64,000 nt of DNA, taken from the NCBI GenBank assembly GCA_947085405.1, contig CAMTWO010000026.1, forward strand, positions 1-64,000, in the 5' to 3' direction. A model generated the notes under the pieces. That model saw nothing but the letters and a program-made list of their open reading frames with translations, ran no database searches and was not told the origin of the DNA. Below, one piece after another: positions 8,914 through 17,741 of the stretch. This stretch comes from JASEGV01 sp947085405 (GTDB taxonomy: Bacteria; Bacteroidota; Ignavibacteria; UBA10030; BY39). Within the stretch, counting starts at the first letter, position 1. Each line of letters starts with the position of its first letter. Both the position numbers and the translations under genes were made by a program.

Positions 8914-10778
8914 ATAATAATTTTATTGCATTAAGTGAATTTCTTCTTTATTTAGAAAAAAACGGAGAACTCCATCGCGTAAAGAATGAAATCGACCCCG
9001 AGTTGGAATCGACAGAGATAGCGATACGCACACTTAAACAGAATAAGCCCGCTCTGTTATTCGAAAATCCGAAAGGTTCAAAATATCCACTCGCGATGAA
9101 TATACTTGCAAGTGAAAGAAGAATTGAGCTCGCACTCGGCATCCACCCGGAAGAATTAGGTGAAAAATTGATTGAGTTTATGGAGCGAGCAATGCCGCCA
9201 AAGTTGAACACGATTTTAGAACATAAACAAATTGTTAAGCGGCTTTTTGCTTCTCGCCCGAAAAAAATTAGCACCGGGCTTGCACAGGAAATTGTTGATA
9301 CTCCAAACCTCTCTCAATTCCCGATTCAAAAATGTTGGCCCGACGATGGTGGGCATTTTATCACTCTGGGTCAGGTATTCACCTATGACCCACTCACGAA
9401 AAAGCGAAATGTCGGTATTTATCGTATGCAGATGTTCGACGATTCATCTACAGGAATGCACTGGCAGATTCAAAAGGGGGGAGGATTTCATTACTATCAA
9501 GCTCAAAAACTTAAGAAAGAATTTGAAGTTGCTGTTGCACTCGGAACTGACCCCGCAATGTTGTTGGCAAGTGTTGCAGCTTTACCAGAGGGAATCGATG
9601 AAGTAATGTTTGCAGGTTTCTTACGTGGCGCAAGAATGAAAATGAGTCGCGGTAAAAGTATTTCAATAGATGTTCCGGCGAATGCTGAGTTTATTTTAGA
9701 AGGAAAAGTTTCTCTGACTGAATCACGAATCGAAGGACCGTTTGGCGATCACTTCGGGCATTACTCAGCGGCTTCCGAGTTTCCTGTTTTTCGATTGAGT
9801 GCTATTACTCATCGTAAAAATCCGATTTATCCAGCGACCGTAGTTGGTAAACCGCCGATGGAAGATAAATTTCTTGGCGATGCCACTCAGCAAATTTTAG
9901 GTCCGTTAATCCGACTGATGCATCCTGAAATAAAAAGTCTCTGGGCTTATTATGAAGCGGGTTTCCATAATTTGCTCGTCGTAGAAATCGAGGAACGCTA
10001 CGCAAAAGAAGCTGCTAAAACAGCAATGTCGTTGATGGGCGAAGGACAGCTCTCACTGACAAAGTGCATTGTAACAGTTTCAGCCGGTGTTAACCCCAAA
10101 GATTGGAATGCTGTGTTAAGAGAGATTCGAGAAAATTATGATCCACACTTCGATTTCATTATGATACCTAAAGTCCCGCTTGATACACTCGACTTCACAA
10201 GTTATAAAATGAATTTAGGTAGTAAAATGGTGATAGATGCTTGTAAGAAGTCCCGCTTTCAGCGGGATAAACTCCGAGCAGAGAGCTTAGAGCGAAGAGC
10301 AATCAGCGGTGAGCAGAGAGATATTACTCTCAATGCTCTACGTTCTATGCTCATCTCTCAAGACAGGAGAATCCTTGATATTAATCTTATTGAGGGAACA
10401 TTTCTTATCGTTAAAATTGAATCTCCAATACTCCACCAATCCAATACTCCACCAATCCATTCTTCTATCGGCAAGGTTGTGCTTCAACAACTTCTATCTC
10501 AGCCACTACCTTCATCTGTAAAAATTATTGCTGTTGTTAGCGAGGATGTTGATATCCACGATAAAGAAAACTACATCTGGGGTGTTTTTACACGGTTTGA
10601 TTGTGAGCGCGATGTTCTTTTTACCGAACAAAAGCTTATAGGAATTTCTCCTGTCTATTCCGGTGTTATGGGTATTGATGCGACATGGAAACAAGGATAC
10701 CAAAAACCACTTGTTATGGATGAAAAAATTGTGAAGCTGGTAGATGAGAAGTGGGGAAGGATTTGGCGAAAGGAGTAA
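8910..10778 (+). CDS. mqnL: UbiD-type menaquinone biosynthesis decarboxylase (MqnL)
   Basis: A prenyl-FMN-dependent decarboxylase of 622 residues. Family segments include GGHFITLGQVFTYDP, RMQMFDDSSTGMHWQIQKGG, RIEGPFGDHFGHYS, LDFTSYKMNLGSKMVIDA, YIWGVFTRFDCERDVLF and MGIDATWKQGYQKPL; the last three point to the menaquinone subgroup. Start chosen at ATG 8910, which overlaps the ubiX stop and has AGGAG seven bases upstream, over the TTG at 8889. Between VIDACKK and the LIEGTFLIVKIE strand the protein carries a low-complexity stretch (DNA 10243-10380), and then a 16-bp tandem repeat (10425-10456). Both look like spacer repeats captured in frame. The catalytic core lies before these insertions and should be intact. 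Confidence 0.9.
   Translation: MNNNFIALSEFLLYLEKNGELHRVKNEIDPELESTEIAIRTLKQNKPALLFENPKGSKYPLAMNILASERRIELALGIHPEELGEKLIEFMERAMPPKLNTILEHKQIVKRLFASRPKKISTGLAQEIVDTPNLSQFPIQKCWPDDGGHFITLGQVFTYDPLTKKRNVGIYRMQMFDDSSTGMHWQIQKGGGFHYYQAQKLKKEFEVAVALGTDPAMLLASVAALPEGIDEVMFAGFLRGARMKMSRGKSISIDVPANAEFILEGKVSLTESRIEGPFGDHFGHYSAASEFPVFRLSAITHRKNPIYPATVVGKPPMEDKFLGDATQQILGPLIRLMHPEIKSLWAYYEAGFHNLLVVEIEERYAKEAAKTAMSLMGEGQLSLTKCIVTVSAGVNPKDWNAVLREIRENYDPHFDFIMIPKVPLDTLDFTSYKMNLGSKMVIDACKKSRFQRDKLRAESLERRAISGEQRDITLNALRSMLISQDRRILDINLIEGTFLIVKIESPILHQSNTPPIHSSIGKVVLQQLLSQPLPSSVKIIAVVSEDVDIHDKENYIWGVFTRFDCERDVLFTEQKLIGISPVYSGVMGIDATWKQGYQKPLVMDEKIVKLVDEKWGRIWRKE
10243..10456. repeat. Low-complexity and tandem repeats captured inside mqnL
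   Basis: 10270-10370 is built from repeating gagc/agagc words followed by their complement (gctc, tctc), unlike the coding sequence around it. 10425-10456 is a perfect two-copy tandem of the 16-mer ccaatactccaccaat. Because 16 is not a multiple of three, the two copies are read in different frames (PILHQSNTPPIH). Both lie in a variable loop of the decarboxylase, and the frame stays open. Confidence 0.75.
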
Positions 10779-10861
10779 TGGGGTTATGGATAAATGGATT
10801 ATTGGATTGTTGTTACACTTGATTTGGAAGTTTTCCTTTTTTTAAACAAATTGATAGAGTA

Positions 10862-11149
10862 ATGAAAAGAAATAATCACATAACGATGAGAGAAGATACA
10901 TTAATAAAAAAACTCGCTGAGTCAATTGATAATAGAGAGATGGCTAACTACCGAAAACCCGATTTGTACGGATGGGACGATGGAAAGATATATTTTTCGA
11001 ATGGAGAAAAAGAAAACTGTGTTAACGAATTTCCTGAACTATTAGGTACAATAATCAAAATATGTCAGGAATATTTCGCTTTAAAAAAGAAGAAGTCTTT
11101 AGAAGCAAAACATTCGATTGAAGAACAACGAGCTAAGAAGCGGAAATGA
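10862..11149 (+). CDS. Small charged protein of unknown function, first gene of SNF2/Hsp70 cassette
   Basis: A 95-residue protein, unrecognised. The N-terminal half is mixed (TLIKKLAESIDNREMANYRK, then PDLYGWDDGKIYF), and the C-terminal third is a lysine-rich helix ending in EEQRAKKRK. No signal peptide, membrane segment or cysteine cluster. The stop is three bases before the SNF2 start codon, so it is almost certainly co-transcribed with it and may be a partner subunit. An internal ATG at 10889 is a possible alternative start. The spacer before it (10779-10861) is low-complexity, with repeated ttgg/atgg words. Confidence 0.65.
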   Translation: MKRNNHITMREDTLIKKLAESIDNREMANYRKPDLYGWDDGKIYFSNGEKENCVNEFPELLGTIIKICQEYFALKKKKSLEAKHSIEEQRAKKRK

Positions 11150-11152
11150 GAA

Positions 11153-14100
11153 ATGGCACGTTACAGTAAAGACCGAAGAGTGTGTCTAAAATCGAATCTT
11201 TCAGTTCGTGGAGTCGTGGATTTTGTTCACCCCCTATCGGGCGGGAAACAATTTTATGATGTCAAGAGAGTGGACGGTGGAATCGAAACATTCTATGAAG
11301 AACAGCTAATGGATGAAGTAGTTTCCGTTGACTGCTGGGAGTTACTCAGCCAAAATTCCCTTTCATCATATCAAGATTTTGGCATCGGTACGACTCTATT
11401 CAAGATACGTAACGCTTCTACTAATACGATAGCGACACTCAAAGCTTCTCGCACAAAGTTTAAACCATACCAGTTTAAACCCCTTGTTAAATTTCTTAAC
11501 TCTGAGAGCAAAAGACTCCTTATTGCTGACGAGGTTGGTCTTGGAAAGACAATCGAAGCTGGACATATCATACTCGAAATGGTAGGTCGTGGTCTTTTGC
11601 ATAACTGTTTGGTTATTTGCAAAAAAACGCTTCAAAAAAAATGGCAGACAGAACTACGAGAAAAATTCGGTTTTGAATTCAAGATATGTGAAGTATCCGA
11701 ACTCATTAATGACATCAACCGTGACTTGAACTCCGGACAGAAAACAGTTTTTGCAATTATAAATTACGAAAAATGTAGAAATAAAAATTTCCTACGCGTA
11801 ATCCAAAATTCGTCTTACAATATTGATCTTGTAATATGCGATGAGGCACAAATTCTTAGAAATTCCTCAACTAAGATTCACAGAGCAGTTCGAGATGTAC
11901 TTAAGCTTACCGGATCGACTCTTTTTCTTACAGCTACTCCTATAATGACTGACATTGATAATTTATACAGTTTGGTAAATCTTCTCGAACCGGAGCGATA
12001 TTTTAATTTTGAGTTGTTCAAGAATGCCATTAATTTAAACAAACCATTCATAAAAGCGTGCAGCCAGCTTAATAACCGGATTTCGCTAGTTGAGATCGCT
12101 AACCAGCTAGACAAAAGTGAGGTTTCCTTAAGTGTAACGATCGGTGATACATATGTTTTTTCCGAGTCGAAGTCTGTTGCGAATCTTTTCGGTTCAGATC
12201 CATTGTACCAACGTGCTAGAGAGTTGATGTTATTTAGTCCTGATAATTTGGAAACCAGGGCAAAAGTGCTGGCTGACCTCACTGAATTGAATTCACTTAA
12301 TCATCTATACTCCAGAAATAGAAAAAGAGAAGTATTAACTGAGAACGAAGTTGTTGTACGGGACCCTCACACTCTTATAGTTAGTTTGACACTGAAAGAA
12401 AAAGAGATTTATGATTCAGTACAGAATCAGTACGGGTTCAACACCGCTTCATTGGGATTGATAACAAAGAAGCGTCAAGTTGCAAGTAGTATTGTTGCAT
12501 ACGGAACTTCACAAAAAGACCTCTTAGAAGGTAGATATGATGCCACCATTGAAGATTCAAAATTTAAGTTATTTTGGGCTTTGGTGGAGGAGATTGTCAG
12601 AAGGAAACAAGAGAAGATAATTGTCTTTGCTTTTTTCAAGGCAACTTTGCGATATCTACAACTCAAACTCAGAGAACTAGGACTTCAGTGTGGGATTATA
12701 CATGGTGATGTTGATGTTAGTGATCGTGATGAAGTTATCCGGCGCTTCAGGGAGGATACGAGTTTAAATATTCTCTTATCCTCTGAAATCGGAAGTGAGG
12801 GACTAGATCTTCAATTTGCCCACATCGTTATAAACTATGATCTTCCTTGGAATCCTATGGTCGTCGAGCAACGGATTGGACGCGTTGATAGAATTGGACA
12901 GGATTCGAAGATTGTAAACGTTTACTCTTTCGTTTTAAAAGACACAATTGAAGAACGAATTTTTCATCGACTTATAGATCGGATCAACGTATTTCGAGAA
13001 TCTCTCGGAGATTTAGAGGAGATTCTAGGAGAAGGTGAACCGGTTGCCGAGATAATCAAGGATCTAATTCACAAACTATATACTACTCGGCTCACAGAAC
13101 AACAACAAAATCGGGTAATAGATGACATCGCATTAGCTGTCGAAAATGAACGCGAAACTCTGAAAAAGGTTACTGAGAATCTTACTAATGCAATTGTCTA
13201 TGATATATACTTTGTTGATGAAATCACTCGTATTATAAATGACAATAAGTACCTCACCGAAATGGAGCTTAAAAATTTCCTTAGCTCCATCTTTCGTCTC
13301 AAGCTAACAACTTGTCGCTTTTTCAGGATGAACGACTATGAATACAAAATTGAACTTCCCAATAATAATCCACGCGTGTTATTCAACTTCGCATCTGAAA
13401 ACTTGGGAAATGCAAGAGGAAACACAGAGATGGAAAACCGTATTTCTCAGTTCCAAAAACTTTACGGGGTATCGACATTAGATGTTACATTTAATCAAGA
13501 TTATGCATATAGGAACCCAAAAATAGAATACATAAATTCAAATCATCCACTCATCCAAGCATCAGCGAACTGGTTTCTCGATAACGGATACCATAGGAAT
13601 AGAGCATACAGGATTTGTATGTCGAATGACCAGTTTACGTCTAAAGTTGAGCTTGTTCAAGGGCACTACGTGCTGGCAATTTATAATATCGCATTAACTA
13701 AAGGTTCAGGGAGTAAACGACAAACTTTCAACTTTGTTCATGCTACTATCATAAACGTAAGCTCAGAGCAACCATTCCTACTTTCTAGAGTGGTGAGCGA
13801 CTTTGTGTTGGGGCATACGCAGCTCTTTGCCTCTGAACCTATAACAGACGTTCAGTTCGATGAGCAGATCGTCAATCTTATCAGACCTATTATCTCTAAA
13901 GAGATCAAAGATCGAGAGTGTGAAATTGAGGAGAATGAAAAGATCCGATTAGCCTCCATTACCGAACGATCAATTGCTCAGCTAAAACTTTTTTATGATA
14001 ATCAGATAAAAAGGAAACGCATGCTATTGGATGAAGGGCAAGGGATCAAGGAAATCTTAATACACGACATCGCAAAATTAGAGCAAGAGTATCAGCAGAA

Positions 14101-14176
14101 GGTTCAGGATCTTCAGTCCTCAACAGTTGAATGTAGGAATGAATTAATCTCCATTAACTATCTCCAAATCATTTGA
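11153..14176 (+). CDS. SNF2/RapA-like superfamily 2 ATPase
   Basis: A 1007-residue DNA translocase-type protein. Residues 15-60 resemble a small SH3/Tudor-like fold (RGVVDFVHP with FYDVKRVDGG). The helicase core follows: Walker A DEVGLGKT at 126-133, DEAQ at 230-233, TATP at 260-263, and motif VI QRIGRVDRIGQ at 573-583. This order is that of SNF2 proteins such as RapA or the DISARM-associated DrmD. The C-terminal ~400 residues match nothing I recognise; residues about 910-995 form a likely coiled coil. The reading frame is intact. It sits between the small protein (3-base gap) and an Hsp70/actin-fold gene (4-base overlap), all inside the menaquinone cluster. Substrate, nucleic acid or nucleoprotein, cannot be told from sequence. 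Confidence 0.85.
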   Translation: MARYSKDRRVCLKSNLSVRGVVDFVHPLSGGKQFYDVKRVDGGIETFYEEQLMDEVVSVDCWELLSQNSLSSYQDFGIGTTLFKIRNASTNTIATLKASRTKFKPYQFKPLVKFLNSESKRLLIADEVGLGKTIEAGHIILEMVGRGLLHNCLVICKKTLQKKWQTELREKFGFEFKICEVSELINDINRDLNSGQKTVFAIINYEKCRNKNFLRVIQNSSYNIDLVICDEAQILRNSSTKIHRAVRDVLKLTGSTLFLTATPIMTDIDNLYSLVNLLEPERYFNFELFKNAINLNKPFIKACSQLNNRISLVEIANQLDKSEVSLSVTIGDTYVFSESKSVANLFGSDPLYQRARELMLFSPDNLETRAKVLADLTELNSLNHLYSRNRKREVLTENEVVVRDPHTLIVSLTLKEKEIYDSVQNQYGFNTASLGLITKKRQVASSIVAYGTSQKDLLEGRYDATIEDSKFKLFWALVEEIVRRKQEKIIVFAFFKATLRYLQLKLRELGLQCGIIHGDVDVSDRDEVIRRFREDTSLNILLSSEIGSEGLDLQFAHIVINYDLPWNPMVVEQRIGRVDRIGQDSKIVNVYSFVLKDTIEERIFHRLIDRINVFRESLGDLEEILGEGEPVAEIIKDLIHKLYTTRLTEQQQNRVIDDIALAVENERETLKKVTENLTNAIVYDIYFVDEITRIINDNKYLTEMELKNFLSSIFRLKLTTCRFFRMNDYEYKIELPNNNPRVLFNFASENLGNARGNTEMENRISQFQKLYGVSTLDVTFNQDYAYRNPKIEYINSNHPLIQASANWFLDNGYHRNRAYRICMSNDQFTSKVELVQGHYVLAIYNIALTKGSGSKRQTFNFVHATIINVSSEQPFLLSRVVSDFVLGHTQLFASEPITDVQFDEQIVNLIRPIISKEIKDRECEIEENEKIRLASITERSIAQLKLFYDNQIKRKRMLLDEGQGIKEILIHDIAKLEQEYQQKVQDLQSSTVECRNELISINYLQII

Positions 14177-15663
14177 TTAATAAAATGTCAGCGTCCTCAT
14201 TTACAATAGGTTTAGATTTTGGGACACACCAATCGAAAGTATGTCTTCTACACAGTAGTGCACAGCCACAGAAGCATGAGTTTATTCTGTTTAAAGGATA
14301 TGACCAGAGTGAGACATTCTTTCTTCCATCGCAAGTAATAGAAACAGTGGAAGACAGATTTGAGTATTCCTTTCAATCGAACATAGAAGCGAAAAAAATA
14401 TACCGTTACTTTAAGATTGCTTCATCTGAGGATCCACACTTTCGGTTAGTTACAGGACGGCCCGAATCATCTGTGGTGTACAACAGAGAAGAATTCGGCA
14501 AATTCTCCCCCGAATTATTATCTGCCCTTTTTCTCACCTTCCTTTTGTTCACTGTTAAAGATTCAGTGAAACACCAGTTAGCTAATCGTTCAGAACGTGG
14601 ATTGCTTGGACGATTTTTCCCGAGCCAACCAGTGGAACCCATCTTCACGGTTCAAATGGGTATCCCCACAGAATATTCGAGGGAGGTAAATATCATGCGA
14701 CGAAGAAAGTTCGAAAACATCTTGCTGATCTCTGAAATGTTACAGAAAGAAATAGGTAGCATCAGCAATTTTTCAAAACTCAGGACCAATGAAGTCATAG
14801 GCCTCATGAGTGATCTCCGATCCACCATAGAACAAAGGGCATCGAGCTTGAAACACTTTTCAGATTTGCTTAATGAGTATAGAATTTCAGTTTATCCTGA
14901 AGCCGCTGCAGGTCTCACATTTCTTGTAAAGACGAAGCGCCTTGAACCCGGGCATTATGTTGCATTGGATATCGGTGGTGGGAGTAGCGATCTTTCGTAC
15001 TTTACCGTTGATCAGAATAATAAAATACGTTATCTTGCTTCTGAGGCGTTTATTATTGCAGCAAATGATGTGTATCGAGAGTTTTCTTCTCATGGATGCA
15101 AGACTTTTAATGAATTACAAGATTCTGAAAAGGGAATCTTAGACATCATAAAGTTAAATAAGTGGGAAGAAAATAAGTTGTATATAGACGCAATAGAAAA
15201 GATATCCACGCAGCTATATGAACGCATGTACTTACTTTTCAATGCACGAGTTTATTGGTACTTTGAACGTACGAGAGCAACGCGGGCTTTTTGTAATCAA
15301 CCGTGCTTTGTATATGGTGGTGGTGCTCGTTTACCCATCCTTGAAAAATTATATGAAATCTGCATCCATGATAATGGTCAGAGGATCAATCCAGATTTGC
15401 GCACTATAGTATATAGAACCAATATTGACGATTACCTTCCGAGTGTGAATATCTTGCCTATAGATGAAAGCTGGAAGAAAGATTTTTCTATGTTGGTTGT
15501 GGCCTTTGGATTATCCTTTCCTCACGCGGATGATGAAGCATACTGGGATCCGAGCGATTACAGGGGGTTCCCGCTCGGACCACGACCGCCTGATCTTGTT
15601 CCACACCCCTTCAACGAGGATATGTACATCTATGATGTTCTCGAAGCAAGATGGAGTATATAA
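14173..15663 (+). CDS. Hsp70/actin-fold ATPase without a DnaK-type substrate-binding domain
   Basis: About 496 residues (492 from the ATG at 14185; the TTG at 14173 overlaps the SNF2 stop). All three nucleotide-binding motifs of the actin/Hsp70 fold are visible: phosphate-1 IGLDFGTHQSKVCLL near the N-terminus, phosphate-2 ALDIGGGSSDLSYF mid-protein, and adenosine motif CFVYGGGARLPILEKLYE. An Hsp70-like PEAAAGLTFL segment is also present. DnaK is ~640 residues; here the beta-sandwich substrate domain is missing and the C-terminus ends in a proline-rich tail. It is translationally coupled to the SNF2 gene, so the two ATPases probably act as a pair. Role unknown; defence or chromosome maintenance are both possible. 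Confidence 0.8.
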   Translation: MINKMSASSFTIGLDFGTHQSKVCLLHSSAQPQKHEFILFKGYDQSETFFLPSQVIETVEDRFEYSFQSNIEAKKIYRYFKIASSEDPHFRLVTGRPESSVVYNREEFGKFSPELLSALFLTFLLFTVKDSVKHQLANRSERGLLGRFFPSQPVEPIFTVQMGIPTEYSREVNIMRRRKFENILLISEMLQKEIGSISNFSKLRTNEVIGLMSDLRSTIEQRASSLKHFSDLLNEYRISVYPEAAAGLTFLVKTKRLEPGHYVALDIGGGSSDLSYFTVDQNNKIRYLASEAFIIAANDVYREFSSHGCKTFNELQDSEKGILDIIKLNKWEENKLYIDAIEKISTQLYERMYLLFNARVYWYFERTRATRAFCNQPCFVYGGGARLPILEKLYEICIHDNGQRINPDLRTIVYRTNIDDYLPSVNILPIDESWKKDFSMLVVAFGLSFPHADDEAYWDPSDYRGFPLGPRPPDLVPHPFNEDMYIYDVLEARWSI

Positions 15664-15806
15664 TAGTATCGATGGAGAAAAATGAAATATTTTTTTTCCT
15701 TCGAAGTATTCAACAAACTCGCAATCTACATGCTTCGAGCAATAGGTTGAGAGTTTTTTAGGAATTTAGAAATTAAAGTTTAAAAATTTTTCTTAGCCAA
15801 GAAAAT

Positions 15807-17669
15807 ATGACAATAAATTTTATAGATCATCAATTAATCCCCCTCTTCCAAAAACTCCAACTTGGCGAACGCCTATCCCTCGAAGATGGTTTAATCTTGT
15901 ATCAAACAAACGACCTCATCTCGCTTGGTAAGATGGCGCAGTATGTCCAGCGGCAAAAAAATGGTGATGCTGTTTATTTTGTTCTGAATCAAAAAATCGA
16001 ACATACAAATGTCTGTGTGCTCTCTTGTAAGTTCTGCGACTTTGCTAAAAAGAAAGGTGAGCCAGGCGCTTATGAGATGACAACAAACGATATTCTCTCA
16101 AAAATTACTCCCGAAATAAAAGAAGTCCACATTACAGGCGGTATGCCACACGACTGGGAATGGGATAGATATCTCGACATCGTTTCTTCAATTCATCAGA
16201 AATTTCCAGAGACGGATGTTAAAGCTTATACTGCAATCGAAATAGATTTCTTCCACAAAAAATTTAAAATGCCGATTGAGGACGTCCTGCGTCAATTAAA
16301 AGATGCAGGTTTGAAAACGATGCCCGGCGGCGGCGCTGAAGTTTTTTCCGAACGTGTACGTCGGCTTCTCTTTAATCAAAAGGTTGGTGAGAAGGTTTGG
16401 CTGAATGTTCATCAAACCGCACACAGAATGGGAATCCCGACCAACGCGACAATGCTTTACGGTCATATCGAAACAATTGAAGAACGTCTCATTCATCTTA
16501 TCAAACTTCGCGAAGCTCAGGATGAGACTGGTGGATTCCTTACATTCATTCCGCTAACATTTCAACCGGGAGAAACCGGAATTAAACCACGTGATACATA
16601 CGGCTCTGCTATCGACGATTTGAAAACTATTGCAATTTCAAGATTGATGTTAGATAATTTTCCACACATCAAGGCATACTGGGTTATGCTAACCGAAGAA
16701 GTTGCAGCCGTGGCACTTAACTTTGGCGCTGATGATATGGATGGAACTGTCGGTGAAGAACATATTGCCCATGACGCAGGTGCGTTAAGTCCAATGAAAC
16801 TCGCAAAAGAGAATTTAATAAAAATCATTAAAGATGCCGGGAAAATTCCTGTTGAGAGAGATGTTTTTTATAATCCATTAAAAATTCATGGTGAAAATTT
16901 AATCGGGAAAATTCCGTACTTAAATTCTGTTCCAATTTATCACTATCTCAATAGCGAGGATTTTAAAATATTACCAGTAACTCCTCGACGGTTGGGAGTG
17001 TTGTTCAAACAAGGAACTGTAGTTGCGGGTTTGATTTCTCTTATAGATTATTTTGAACAGGAAGAAAACTTGGAATTGATGAATTGGTGTATCGCAGCCC
17101 GCAATCAAGTTCAGAGTGTTTTACTTTTTTCTAAATATGAATGGAAAAATTTAGCCGGTAAAACCATCGGCGTTATTGATGATACTTCAACTTCGGTAAA
17201 ACTCTTGGAAGTTATATTGAAAAAAAAGTATGGAGTTACTGCTTCTCTTGAGAGAATGAAGCCAAACAATTATCAAAATTATTCAGCCGTAATATTAATC
17301 GGGGACGAAGCTTTAAAATGTTTGAAGTTAGGGATTCCCGGATTTGATTTTAGATACGATTTAGCTACGGAATGGTTCGATTGGCAAAAGCTTCCATTCG
17401 TCTTTGCCGTTTTTGCGGTGAGTAAAGGTCTTTCTCAGGATTTAAAGAATCTAATTCAACACTCTATAACGGAGTCGTTAACGAAAGGAATGAACAATTT
17501 AGAAGTAATTGGTTCGAATCACGGCAGAACACTTGGTTATACATCTAAGGAAACAAAGGAATATCTCGAAGGATTTAATTACGTTCTTGGCGAACGTGAG
17601 CGTGAAGCGATTGAAGTTTTTAGAAATATGGTAGCTAAGTTCGAGCAAATGTCAGTAGGTAGTAAATAG
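15807..17669 (+). CDS. mqnE-mqnA: Fused aminofutalosine synthase (MqnE) and chorismate dehydratase (MqnA)
   Basis: A 620-residue fusion. Residues 1 to about 360 are a radical SAM aminofutalosine synthase: CxxxCxxC at Cys 70, 74, 77 (VCVLSCKFCDF), then MPGGGAEVF, NATMLYGHIET and the C-terminal FGADDMDGTVGEEHI. From about 365 onward it is MqnA, marked by IGKIPYLNSVPIYHYL, then GTVVAGLISLIDYF and KTIGVIDDTSTSVKLLE. MqnA dehydrates chorismate to 3-enolpyruvyl-benzoate, the substrate MqnE joins to adenosine, so one protein does two successive steps and could channel the intermediate. In most genomes I know these are separate genes. It begins 144 bases after the cassette and resumes the mqn series. 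Confidence 0.9.
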   Translation: MTINFIDHQLIPLFQKLQLGERLSLEDGLILYQTNDLISLGKMAQYVQRQKNGDAVYFVLNQKIEHTNVCVLSCKFCDFAKKKGEPGAYEMTTNDILSKITPEIKEVHITGGMPHDWEWDRYLDIVSSIHQKFPETDVKAYTAIEIDFFHKKFKMPIEDVLRQLKDAGLKTMPGGGAEVFSERVRRLLFNQKVGEKVWLNVHQTAHRMGIPTNATMLYGHIETIEERLIHLIKLREAQDETGGFLTFIPLTFQPGETGIKPRDTYGSAIDDLKTIAISRLMLDNFPHIKAYWVMLTEEVAAVALNFGADDMDGTVGEEHIAHDAGALSPMKLAKENLIKIIKDAGKIPVERDVFYNPLKIHGENLIGKIPYLNSVPIYHYLNSEDFKILPVTPRRLGVLFKQGTVVAGLISLIDYFEQEENLELMNWCIAARNQVQSVLLFSKYEWKNLAGKTIGVIDDTSTSVKLLEVILKKKYGVTASLERMKPNNYQNYSAVILIGDEALKCLKLGIPGFDFRYDLATEWFDWQKLPFVFAVFAVSKGLSQDLKNLIQHSITESLTKGMNNLEVIGSNHGRTLGYTSKETKEYLEGFNYVLGEREREAIEVFRNMVAKFEQMSVGSK

Positions 17670-17741
17670 TAGGTAGTATGGAGTATGAAGTATAAACAGA
17701 ATGGCGAATCGGAGAATTGGTGAAAAGGTGAAATTAAGAAA
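17670..17741. repeat. Low-complexity spacer between mqnE-mqnA and mqnC
   Basis: Repeated words gtagtaaatagtaggtag, ggagtatgaagtat, then gaatcggagaattggtgaaa fill the 72-base gap. This is one of several such spacers in the window. It carries no recognisable promoter. Confidence 0.5.

Noticed and set aside
15664..15806. A terminator or promoter between the Hsp70/actin gene and mqnE-mqnA
   Set aside because: The 143-base gap is AT-rich with T-runs, but no stem or paired -35/-10 boxes could be supported.
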